The notes under the pieces were generated by a model. It searched no databases. It was given only the letters and a program-made list of their open reading frames with translations, and was not told the origin of the DNA. A program made the position numbers and the translations under genes. Below, in pieces: positions 48,271-59,969 of a stretch of 64,000 bases of DNA (within the stretch, counting starts at the first letter, position 1; each line of letters opens with the position of its first letter). Source of the stretch: Ricinus communis (Eukaryota > Streptophyta > Magnoliopsida > Malpighiales > Euphorbiaceae). The stretch covers positions 2,762,501-2,826,500 of the forward strand of contig NC_063265.1 of the NCBI RefSeq assembly GCF_019578655.1, read 5' to 3'.

Positions 48271-48868
48271 AATAAATAAGCGATTACTATTTTCCCCCTA
48301 ATATTTTCTATAGTACACTAGTTGGTCCTCACTTTTTAAATATTATACTAAGTTTCTTCTATAACTTGTAATAATATACTATTCCCCTTTTTATTAATTT
48401 CAGCATAGTTTCGTTGAAACATCTCAATCAAAATATCTTTTTATTTTAATATTTTATGTTTTAAATTTATGATATATTTTATAATTCAATTGAGTTACTT
48501 ATAAGAATATAAATCAATAATTCTTATATCAATATTTTTAAAAATCTAAATTGTTAATATAATTACTAAATTATCCATTACTACTGACCTTTAAAGTAGT
48601 TACTAAAAAGTAATTAACTATTACCTCTTAGTAGAATTATTTTAAGTATTTTATTGAATAATATTAATTGTAATTATAAAATTTAAGAATTTATATTCTA
48701 AATTAAAATATTAAATATTAAATAAAAAATAAAATTTTCATTGGAAAAACAAATAAAAGGGTAAATTAATATATTATGACAAATTATAAAGATTTTGTAT
48801 AATAAAATAAATAGAAGGACTTAAAACTACATTATGAAAAACCTCAAGGAGTAAGTAGTTATTTATTT
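48271..48868. mobile_element. Foldback (long-TIR MITE-like) element, about 600 bp
   Basis: The left arm (48271-48405) aligns to the reverse complement of the right arm (about 48740-48868): AATAAATAAGCGATTACT versus AATAAATAACTACTTACT, then CCCCTAATATTTTCTATAGT versus CCTTGAGGTTTTTCATAATG, then TATACTAAGTTTCTTCTATAACTTG versus TATACAAAATCTTTATAATTTG (first 20 bases). There is no coding frame. This is the third such structure in the window. Confidence 0.55.
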
Positions 48869-48959
48869 CATTTTTATTTCAATCAATTAGAGGGCATTTT
48901 TGTCCTTTCACTTTAACTTAAATGTAAAACTAACATAATAACAAACATTTTATATATAG

Positions 48960-51900
48960 AAATAAACATTTTATAACATGTAAATGAACACAGCGTTGAT
49001 ACATAATTCGTTCAATAGAAATTTTTAGACATATATTACTATATTTTGACATACATAATTTTTTTTTGATATATGTACTTATAATTGATAATCGAATTTA
49101 AATTTTTCCACTTCAATATTTAATAGCTATCAAATAATAGATATATTATTCTTGATTTAAATTATACTTAAGTAAATTACAAATTCTTTTTTATTAGTAA
49201 CTCGAATCTCTTAATAACTTAATTTTAATAGTGTTTTCTAATTTATATTATCATTTAAAATATTTCAATAATGATGAAATAAATAGTCCATGTTTGAATA
49301 TTTTTATAATTTTTTATTTTTTAAACTATGTATTGAATTTCATTTTATGTCTTGAAGTTGTGCAATAATAATATTTATTGTTACAAATGGGAGGTGACTA
49401 TTATATTGTGAAGTTACATATGATAAATTAATTTTCATGAATTATTTATAGGAATTTTATATATGAATATAAGTTGGATAGATTTATATTTTATACAATA
49501 AAAATATAATAAATACTTATTATAGAATATATATTTTTATTTTAAAAATTTGAAGTTCAATCTTATAGTTATCTAATATTTTAATATTTTCATTATATTT
49601 TTAGGATGTAAAAATTACTTTTTTTAATTTTATGATTTTTCAATTTTATTATAGTTAAGTTGTCCATAAGGCAGGTACTTATTTAATGTAAATTAAAAAA
49701 CAATTATTTTTTAGAACAAATAAGAAACAGATTGTTGAGCTTGGGAAATTATATCATGGATTTCAGTCTACAGTGTATTTTGACTAGGGATCCATGTATA
49801 TGTGCGAAAAATTTTGTACCTCTCTTTTAATGGTTTTCTTAAAATATTAAAAATTATGATAATATAATTTTATGAAAATTAATATTATATTAAATATATC
49901 AAATAGTTTTTTTATATATTTATGAAAACTATTCGTTTGCTCGAGTGTTGTACGATTGTGCCAGTTTTTTTAAGAATAGTAGTAAATTATATATTTTTAA
50001 TTTTCTTCTTAATTTATTTTATATTTTAAGATTTTATTAGTAAAATAAAATAAAAAAATCAATAAATTAATAAAAATTATAAAATTATAAACTTAAATTG
50101 TATAGTCAATAATAAATACATGTGTTAAAATAAAATTTCATGTGTTAAAATATAGTAATATATGCCCAAAATTTCTATTGAACTAAGTACATATTAAAGT
50201 TTTGTGTTTATTTACAAATACTAAAATGTTTATTTTCTTTATCTATAATGTTCATTAGATGTGATATTCTATGATAATTAATTTTTTATTTTTAAATATT
50301 TATTATCTGTGAACTTAATATTTATTACGGATAATGTTCATGTTTATTCTGTTTAATGTATTATTCATGAATGTTAATATTAATGTTTATTATCTAGTCC
50401 TGTAATATTGATCAATATTTTTCAAATGAAATGTTATTTCTTTATAAGAGCCATATTCATTATCTTTGTGATGCATATTAAAATATTTTATGATTGACAT
50501 AAGTATTCATTATTTATGGCCAAAATGTTCTTTAGTTAATTAGTGATATTTATCATTAGTGAAGGCCTAATTTATTAGTTCATTGAAATGATATATACAA
50601 CATAAATATAACGAGAATCATCCTTACAATTAATATAAAAAAATCAAGCTAAAATTATATTACATTATATTATGATATATGTATCTTTTTAATAAAATAA
50701 GTGACAAGTGACAAATAATGAATATTAATATTTAAATAATAAATTTTTAATATATGTATTATAAACATAAGTTAATAAATATTTAGTATAAATAAAATAA
50801 ATATAAATTATTTTAAAAGAATATATTTAACGGACATTACATCAGCATCTGACATATATATATGGGTTTCATATTAGCAATTTATACCCTAAATCTCGGT
50901 CCACCTAGCAGTGTGATCCGGAGGCAGGGACATACGTGCATCCGCTACTTATTTTTTTAATTTGAGATTATAATAAAATAAAATATAAAAATAATATTTT
51001 ATAATTTAAAATTATATATTAAATAAATATTTTATATTTATAAAATTAATCTTTTACCTTCACATTATATCATTATCATAATTTTTAATTTTAAATAATA
51101 ATATAAATTGAATTTATAAATTATTAATAATTATTTATAATATTATATGAATAATAATAAATTAAATATTTTTAGTTTTGTTTAATTGTTTTTATACATA
51201 AACTTAAATTCTATGTGTTAAAACAATACAAATATCAAAATGTGTTAAAATACAATAACACATGTTAAAAATATTTTATATCTCGAAATTATATATATAT
51301 AAATTTATATTATAGGTAAATTAAATTTAGAAATTAACATAATTAGTAATACATTTTCTTAATTAGTTATATTTTAGAGAATTAAAATTGATGTACTTTC
51401 AAAAAATAGTAAAATAAATTATCTATTGAAACTAATATAATAAATTCTTAGTGACTCTTTATATACTAAAATTTTATATTATTAGTGAATGTAACTAATC
51501 TTTTGCATATTTGACAATTTAAGTATTTTATCGATATGTAATTAATAATTTAATAATTAAAAGGGTTATATTTTTATAATAGACATTGATATTCATCGTT
51601 CATATATATTTTCATTGTTTATTGTAATGATATTTATTTTATATTTAATTAATTTTTAAATATTATTATTTTAATAAATGATACTTATCATTTATGATCT
51701 ATATATTCATTAACTTGTGATAGTTAATTAAGTAGTTATAACTTTATGTATATTTCTTAAATCACCATAAAATATTTATTTTCATATGAAATTGATGTTG
51801 ATTCTTTGCAAAAATTAGATTCATTAATTTTATGATTGTCAATTCAGTAGACGCATATTAAAATAATTTTGTGATTGATATAAGTATTTATTATTTATAG

Positions 51901-52245
51901 ATATAATATTTATTAAATCATTATTACATATTTATTACTTTATTTAAATAAATATATATAATATACATAATATAAATCGTCTTTATAGTTAATAAATAGA
52001 AAAAACGTCAAACTAAAGCTATCATATAAATATAACTATTATGGAACAAATATTTTTTAATAAAATAAATAATGAATAGTTAATAAATATAAATTAATAA
52101 AAATAAATTTAATAAAAATCCCGGGTCAGATTTTTGACGTGTAGTATCAAAATTCTAACGTACGGTTAGAATTAGCTGGACCACATTACAAGGTGTTCCG
52201 GTATGCATGATATAAGAATCCGCTGAGCTCCTCGTTGATATTGTT
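48960..52245. repeat. Two to three diverged direct copies of a roughly 1-kb AT-rich repeat
   Basis: About 50090-50950 and 51180-52245 share the same order of landmarks: 'ATGTGTTAAAATA' words, 'CGCATATTAAAATA-TTT-TGATTGA-ATAAGTAT', 'AATAAAATAA-TGA', and a GC-richer end 'CCAC--CA-GTG--CCGG--GCA ... ATCCGCT' (50902-50950 and 52179-52229). A weaker third copy may run from about 49000 to 49810. No coding frame. It probably belongs to an old mobile-element family; the type is not identified. Confidence 0.5.
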
Positions 52246-53629
52246 AAAAGCTATTAATGCCTTTACACCACTTTAGCAAAAGCCCATTCCATCATATTTA
52301 TTTTTAAAAGAAAAACTTCCTCAGTTTCTTTCCCTCGCTTTTATCTCCATTTTCCCCATATTTCCCTCTTTTCCTTTCTGCTTTTGTTTGGTTAAGTTAT
52401 GGAAAAAAAATTAAAAAATTCCGAAAATGTATACAATTTTATTAAATAAATAAAAATAAAAAAGTTACATACTTGCTTTAGTATTTAAATGTAAAAAAAA
52501 AGAAAATTAATTTAAATTTATTTTGATAATTACATATTTTTAAATGAGTTTTTTTTTATGTGATAAATAAAATTTTAAATTCATAACTCACTTATTCTAC
52601 TTCTTTTTATTTTTCTTGATTTCCTGCAGAATTGAAAGGAAATAAAAAATACTTAATTATATATTTAGACAGTTATTAAATTATATTTTTCGAACTTTAA
52701 AACCAAATCTCCTGACGTCAAGCCAATTATCATACCCAAACAAATCTAGATTCGATATTCTGGGCTATGCCGACAAAAGCATGTCCTGCATTAGACTTAT
52801 ATTCAATCATTATTAAAAATATTTGGTACAATCTCACAGGAAAAATTAAAAATATTATTATATAAGTGGGACGAGTCAGTAAAATTCGGACTTAAATAAT
52901 TTTGTAGTTTGAGATTATAAATTCACCCTTTTTTTTCCTTTTGAGAAAATTAAGGAAATCAATTAACATTCCCTTTCCTTTTGATTTATTAGTTTAAAGT
53001 AATGTAACTCAAGAAAGAGACCGAACCTCCAAAGTCAAAAAGTCTAACATCAAACGCGCAGTTGCCCAGTTTGAAAAGAATTATATTATATACATATATG
53101 AACTTGGAAATCATTTGGAAAAGTCTTTCAGCTTTTTCTATTTCATTCTCCTCTTATTACATTGCATTCTTCTTTCTTTTCTTTTTTTTTTTTTTTTTTG
53201 AATTTCTTTTCTCTCAATTATCCATTCTGTTTTATCCCATAATCTCGACGGTTTTTTTTTAATTGTATCTTAAATCAAAATAATCTATCTTTTCTCAGTT
53301 TCACATTCATTCTTTAATGTTCCCTTTCTTGAATCAAAACCCAATTTTGATTATACTCTTATATCCAGGATTTTTTTTTTCTCTTTTATTAGATCAGGGA
53401 TTTTAAATCTTTTTACATTGTGATTGACCTTTAATTGTTTTTCTTGTAATATAAGGTTTTAGTGTTTTTAATGCTTTCTAACAAATGGGTTTTGTTTACT
53501 TCTGCTATTAGTTTGTTTGATTCGTTCTTTTGATCCATTGTGTTTTTGGGTTCAAAGTATTTACTGGGAAAAATTTATTTTCAAGTGGAGTTCAGTTTTT
53601 TTTTTTTTTTTTTTTCTTTTGTTGGAGAA
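52246..53629. other. Upstream region of the C2-GRAM gene
   Basis: AT-rich DNA turning into a pyrimidine-rich leader-like region from about 53120 (T runs at about 53180-53200 and 53596-53615). It probably contains the promoter and 5' UTR. No separate gene is seen, and no single TATA box could be chosen. Confidence 0.5.
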
Positions 53630-56600
53630 ATGAGGCTTCTTGTTCGTGTAATAGAGGCAAGAAATTTGCCCCCGATGGATCCTAATGGGTTAAGTGATCC
53701 TTATGTTAGAGTGCAGCTGGGAAAGCAAAAGTTTAAGACCAAAGTGGTAAAGAGGAATTTGAATCCTAGTTGGGGGGAGGAATTCAGTTTCAGGGTTGAT
53801 GACTTGAATGAAGAAATTGTGATTTCTGTGCTAGATGAGGATAAGTATTTCAATGATGATTTTGTTGGGCAGCTTAAAGTGCCTATCTCTATCATATTTG
53901 ATGCTGATAATAAGTCTCTCGGCACTACTTGGTACACTCTACAACCTAAGAACAAGAAGTCCAAACACAAGGACTGCGGTATTGCTTTTTTTCTCGAACT
54001 AAAGTTTTTCCTTTTGTATTGGAATTGTTGGTTACTTTCCTCAGTTGGGTGCTTGAGTTAGTTCCATTGTTAATTATTACTTCTGTCCATTGGTCTGCAT
54101 CCATGTTAATCTCTTGTGTGGTTTGGATACTAGAGCTGTAATGTAGTTGGTTATACGAGATTCTGATTTTATATCAGATACAGGATTTTTCTGTTGTATA
54201 TTTGAAGATTTCATAGAGCATCACTTGACTCAATTTCTGTTCTTATACAGTTGATGTGTTATATGATTTACTGATTGAAAATATGTTCTTTTATCTTTCT
54301 TCAACAGGTGAAATTCTTTTAGGTATATGTTTTTCACATAATAATAAGTTTGTTGATTCAGACTATAACTGTGATAATGCATCACAGCTGAGGAAGAATG
54401 TAGACACAGGGACAGAATCTCCTTCTATGTCATTTGGTGGGCCGTCAAACTCATCCTCTCCAGCTAGATTTGAGGAAACTGCATCCTCTAAAGAGGAGAA
54501 GTCTGGTGTGCAAAAGAATTTTGCTGTGAGATTTGCTCAAATGTTTAATAAAAGTTCAGATACAACAGCAAACATTTGTAGTAGAGGTGGTGACAGTGCA
54601 GAGCCACCTGAAACGGCTGGACCTGATGTTTGTGATGATGAGTCTGAAGATCCTTCTCCTTCTGGTGCCTTTGCAGAATTCATGAGAGTAATGGAATCTA
54701 GAGATATGGGAAGTGAACTTCCGGGCAATCTACCAGGTGGGGTGCTTCTAGATCAATTGTATATGATTGCTCCTCAAGATTTGAACTCTCTACTTTTCTC
54801 ACCTGATGCAAGTTTCCCAAGATCATTGGCAGAAATTCAGGGAACGACAGAACAGCAATTTGGCCCTTGGAAGTTTGAGAATGGTGGTGAGAACTTAAAA
54901 AGGATGATTACTTATATTAAGGCTGCAACAAAACTAATTAAGGCCGTGAAAGCCTTTGAGGAACAAACATATGTAAGAGGTGATGGGAAGGTTTTTGCTG
55001 TTTTGGTGAGTGTAAGTACTCCAGATGTTATGTATGGGAGCACCTTTAAGACTGAATTGCTTTACTGCATCTCACCTGGTCCTGAGATTCCTTCAGGAGA
55101 GCAGACTTCACATTTGGTAATATCCTGGCGAATGAATTTTCTACAAAGCACCATGATGAAAGGTATGATAGAAAATGGAGCTAGACAAGGTCTGAAGGAC
55201 AGCTTTGAGCAGTTTGCATCTTTATTATCTCAAATTGTTAAGCCAGTTGATTTGAAGGACATGGGGTCCACAAAAGAACAGGTTTTGGCTTCATTGCAGG
55301 CGGAACCCCAGTCAGATTTGAAACTGGCTGTACAATATTTTGCTAACTTTACTGCAGTTTCCACAGTTGTTATTGGATTATATGTATTTGTACACATTTG
55401 GCTATGCCCTTCCTCCACAATTCAAGGGCTAGAGTTTGTGGGGCTTGACTTACCAGATTCAGTTGGGGAATTTATAGTGTGTGGTGTCCTGGTTCTTCAA
55501 TGTGAAAGGGTGCTAGAGTTAATCTCTCGCTTTATGCATGCCAGAGTTCAAAAAGGTAAGTTTCAAACCTAATGCTTCCCATCCACGATTACAAACTAAT
55601 ACTATGTTTAGCATTGTTATTTCTTGATTAAACTATGTGTTTTTTAGGCAGTGATCATGGAGTCAAAGCCCAGGGGGATGGGTGGCTGCTCACAGTTGCA
55701 CTGATTGAGGGAAATAATTTGGCAGCTGTTGATTCAAGTGGCTTCTGTGATCCATATGTGGTATTCACTTGTAATGGACAAACTAGAACCAGCTCGATTA
55801 AGTTCCAGAAATCTGACCCTCTGTGGAATGGTGAATTATATTGTCCTTTGCCAGTTTTTCATTCAAAATGAAGCACTATTGCTCAAAATTTTCTCCAATT
55901 GTGTAAATCATGATATCACTGTGCATTATGTTTTCATTTATGATAATAAAAATGATGCAATTTGTCCTATGATTAGTTCCTTAATGGACATTCTTGGTCT
56001 TTGTAGAAATATTTGAGTTTGATGCAATGGATGATCCTCCTTCTACGTTGGATGTGGAAGTTTATGATTTTGATGGGCCCTTTGATGAAGCTACATCATT
56101 GGGACATGCTGAAGTTAATTTTCTAAAATCTAATGTATCGGATCTTGCTGACGTGTGGGTTCCTCTTCAAGGAAAGTTAGCTCAAGCATGCCAATCTAAG
56201 TTGCACCTGAGAATTTTCTTGAATAATACGGGAGGCAGCAATGTTGTTAAAGAGTACTTAAATAAGATGGAAAAAGAGGTGGGAAAGAAGGTAACTGTCT
56301 GGCTATCTTGCACTGGACTATGACATTGCCAATGGGTTGTGTTGTATCATTTTTTTTCCTCCATATTACCATGCATGATTGAATTCTTAATCTATTACTT
56401 GCAGATAAATTTGCGTTCACCTCAAACAAATTCATCTTTTCAAAAGCTCTTTGGGCTTCCACCAGAAGAATTTCTCATCAATGATTTTACCTGTCACCTA
56501 AAGCGAAAAATGCCCTTGCAGGTTCTGTTGTTACCTTGTAGTATCTTGAATATTTTGTAATCTCCTGCTTCCTACAGTCATTTTTTTCTTTTATGAGTTA

Positions 56601-59214
56601 GCAAAAAGTAAAAGTATGTCAATTTGCCTTTTTGATTAAAGGTTATCTTTGCTTATTAGGTTCTTGACTTATATATTCTGTCTATACAGGGTCGTTTGTT
56701 TCTATCAGCAAGAATAATTGGGTTTCATGCGAATCTGTTTGGGCAAAAGACTAAATTTTTCTTTCTCTGGGAGGATATAGAAGAGATCCAAGTTTATCCT
56801 CCTACACTATCTTCAATGGGTAGTCCGATAATTGTTATGACTCTCCGGCAAGGCAGAGGTATGGATGCTAGACACGGGGCAAAGACACAAGATGAGGCAG
56901 GAAGGCTGAAATTCCATTTTCAGTCTTTTGTATCTTTCAATGTAGCTCATAGGTAAATGATCAATGTTGTATGACTCGTTACTCCTTCTATAACATAGTG
57001 TTTGGTTGAAATTCATAAAATTTGTGAATTCATTTGTGAATCTAAAATATATATACTTTAAATGGAGTGAAAGTTAATTTAGTATTCTACATAATCAAAT
57101 TTGTGTGGAATTGATTATAGCTGAACTAAATTCTAACAAAATAGGTAGAATTTCCAAATGAATTCCATATTAATAAGTCAATACATTTCATAACATCAAT
57201 ATATCTCTTTCAACTTTATTATTTCTATTTTATCTTCTCTCTTGTGTCTTTTTCTTAAATGAAATGAATTTTTTATGGATTTAAACCAAACATATATAAT
57301 TGTTATACATTGAGCAATATTTTTTTCGAATATTGTTGTGTTATTTTTCTTATAAGTTTTATGTGCGTTTTGGCCTTTCCCATCCAATCTCTCTATTTTG
57401 ATCTTAGGAATGTCAACTAAATTTGCAAATAAAGATGTGAAATATGGTCAATTGAGTCCTACAGCTTTGTGTTATTTTAACTTTATGACTATTGTAAGTA
57501 TGCTAGAATGTTTGTTCGAAGTGGAAATTGATGTTCTTGTAATAGGTTTGGACAACTTTGCTTGCTATTCACTGTAGCTCCTTCATTCTTGTAGGTTCAT
57601 GAAACCGCACTTCTGTTTCTTGAGTATACAATTCCATTCTAGAGTTAAGCACTTGACACGCATTCTTGGAAGCCTTGTCAAAAGTGCATGTTGTTTCTTG
57701 ACTACACAATTTGATTCTAGAGACTGGGTGATTTTACCGCATATGTAGACAATTTCGTTATACTTGATGGAAATAAAGAATGATAATAAGAAAATTCCAT
57801 CATGTCCAACCTATTTTTCCTTGGTTCTCATAAAAAGAATACCTTAGCAATTTGATGATGGAACCACCTGTTCCATATTGTAAATGAACCTGCTTCTTGT
57901 TATGAATAAGACATTCTGCTTGGCATCCCATTTTAGAAATTGTCAGTTTAAAAAATTGCTGATGCTGCTTACACTAGGATTGCATGATAGTGCCTGGTTA
58001 ATCTTACAGTAGTAGATAGATAATTCTTTTAATTTTAAGTGTATTGTAATCATATTTTGTGTTGTGTGCTAGGATTTTTATAACTAAGATAGAGTTGTTA
58101 AACATAGATATGCCTCCTTTTCTTTGTTTAAAATATTGTATCCTCATAGCGAAGTCCCTTAAGTTATCTTCAAATATGCAAAAGAAAAAGAACAAATGCA
58201 CTATCTATATCTACATGGTAATTGAGAGTTATGTGACAACAGAAGATAAAAATTTTATGGTATTTATTGTCTTCGTCTGTACCTGCTGCATAGGACAATC
58301 ATTGCTCTGTGGAAGGCTAGATCTTTGACCCCAGAACAGAAGGTGCAAATGATAGAAGAAGAATCAGAAACCAAAATTCTCCAAACTGAAGAGAGTGGAT
58401 CCTTCTTGGATCTCGAGGATGTTAACCTCTCTGAGGTTTATTCTTCTGCGGTTTCTGTCCCTGTAAGTTCCTTCTTTTCTCTCTCCTTTTCTGGCCAGGC
58501 ATGCATAGATCTATATATTCATGCATATGCATTTGATTTATTTATCTTGGTTTGCTTATGCTGCCAATTCATCCATTTTTATTATGTTCTAGACAAATTT
58601 CTTAATGGATCTCTTTGGTGGGAGCGAATTGGAGCGAAAAGCAATGGAGAAAGCTGGTTGTCTTAACTATTCCTATACTCCATGGGAACTGGAGAAGGCT
58701 GATGTGTATGAGAGGCAGATATATTACAGATTTGATCAGCGTGTATCCCGTTATAGAGGAGAGGTGACTAGTACACAACAAAAATACCCCATATCTGATC
58801 GAAAAGGTTGGATCGTGCAAGAGGTTATGACTCTCCATGGGGTTCCCCTTGGTGACAATTTTAATGTATGGCTATATTTGTGATTGGTTAATTTGTAATT
58901 GCTTTTGCTTTGGTTTAATCTAGAAAGTGATCTTATTAGAATTCAAAATTTAGTATTTTGCTTATTTATTTGCATTCTTTCTTTTTTTTCATAAATTGAT
59001 TGATGTCTTCCACTGTCGGCAGCTTCACTTGAGATACCAAATTGAGGATTTGCCCTCAAAACCAAAAGGCTGTCATGTGCGCGTATTTATTGGAATTGCT
59101 TGGTTGAAAAGCACCAGGCATCAGAAAAGGATTACAAAGAACATTCTCTCAAATTTGGAAGATCGGTTGAAGGTGCTTTTCAGTGCGACTGAAAGGGAAT
59201 ATGCCAACAGATAG
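53630..59214 (+). CDS. C2 and GRAM domain protein with two VASt domains (At1g03370-like)
   Basis: A plant membrane-contact or lipid-binding type protein. The order C2-VASt-C2-GRAM-VASt is that of Arabidopsis At1g03370. Nine in-phase exons: 53630-53978, 54308-55555, 55648-55830, 56007-56290, 56405-56521, 56690-56952, 58294-58462, 58593-58865 and 59023-59214, giving 1025 aa. The first C2 domain (residues 1-110) keeps the Ca-binding aspartates Asp17, Asp23, Asp69, Asp71 and Asp77. The first VASt-like domain is about 255-430, a hydrophobic segment lies at about 463-484 (VVIGLYVFVHIWLCP), the second C2 domain is about 541-650 with GFCDPYV, the GRAM domain is about 698-800 (LFGLPPEEFLI, ARIIGFHANLFG), and the second VASt domain is about 865-1015 (WELEKADVYERQIYYRF). 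Known VASt domains bind sterols; Ca-dependent membrane tethering is inference. The start is chosen because MRLLVRVIEARNLPP is the usual N-terminus; an upstream in-frame Met at 53540 would translate a T-run and is unlikely. Intron 6 (1.3 kb) contains a MITE. Confidence 0.93.
56999..57292. mobile_element. MITE-like element in intron 6 of the C2-GRAM gene
   Basis: The left end TGTTTGGTTGAAATTCATAA is matched by the reverse complement of the right end, TGTTTGGTTTAAATCCATAA, giving inverted termini of about 24 bases with few mismatches. Total length is 294 bases with no coding content. No clear target duplication was found. Its inner right part resembles bases around 15390-15580, so relatives exist elsewhere in the window. 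Confidence 0.65.
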
Positions 59215-59960
59215 GAAAGACATGCACACTGTTGTAGATGTTGATGTTGTGGACTTGAATAAGGTTGATCACTCAGCTCCTGCTTTCTACAAGAAACGCA
59301 TTCTCTGTCTATTTCGCAATCCTGCAGACCGCTAGATGTTCTTTCAGATATCATTTTGCATAGCTGCTGGGGATATTATTTATTCAGAGAAATCCTGATA
59401 TTTTTGAACTTCAAGGGAAAAGATCTGAAGTGGCCCTTTCACATGAAGATTTAGAGTTGAATTAGATGGGGATCATTTTGTTTATTTCCGTTCCATGCTT
59501 GTGAAGATTGAAAGTTCTGTCTAAAATAGCCTGTAAATACTTGTACTCCTATCCTATATAGATTCAGTGGAGCTGCTGCTATTCTTTTTTTTTTTCTTCG
59601 TTTTATAGTATATATATACACAAATCCTTCATCTCTCTTTGTTCGCATAATGTGCTACAATGGTTTGAGCTCCATACTGACTGGTTTATAAGGTGATGAC
59701 AGAAAAGTCCTGCAAATGTAGGGAAGAAGCACACCCTAATGCTTGATTGATGTCTTGGTGGAGGAAAGAATTATTTTATTATTTATTAAAAAAAATCAAA
59801 ACAGACCTAAAATATAAAAGGCAATCAAACAAATCCCACCAATAGTTCACTCCTCCAACTACACCAAATGTAATAAGTTTCAATTTGCCCTCTTAACTTA
59901 TTAGAAAAGATCAAATTAATCATTTACTTGCTCTATATCTAATTCTACTGTTATGGTTGC
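59215..59960. other. 3' flank of the C2-GRAM gene
   Basis: The first 400 bases are the probable 3' UTR. A short repeat-like phrase at 59870-59930 resembles 48148-48195. Nothing else recognised. Confidence 0.5.
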
Positions 59961-59969
59961 TTTAATCCT

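Noticed and set aside
53540..53629. Upstream Met extension of the C2-GRAM protein
   Set aside because: It translates a long T run into poly-Phe; the family begins at MRLLVRVIEARNLPP.
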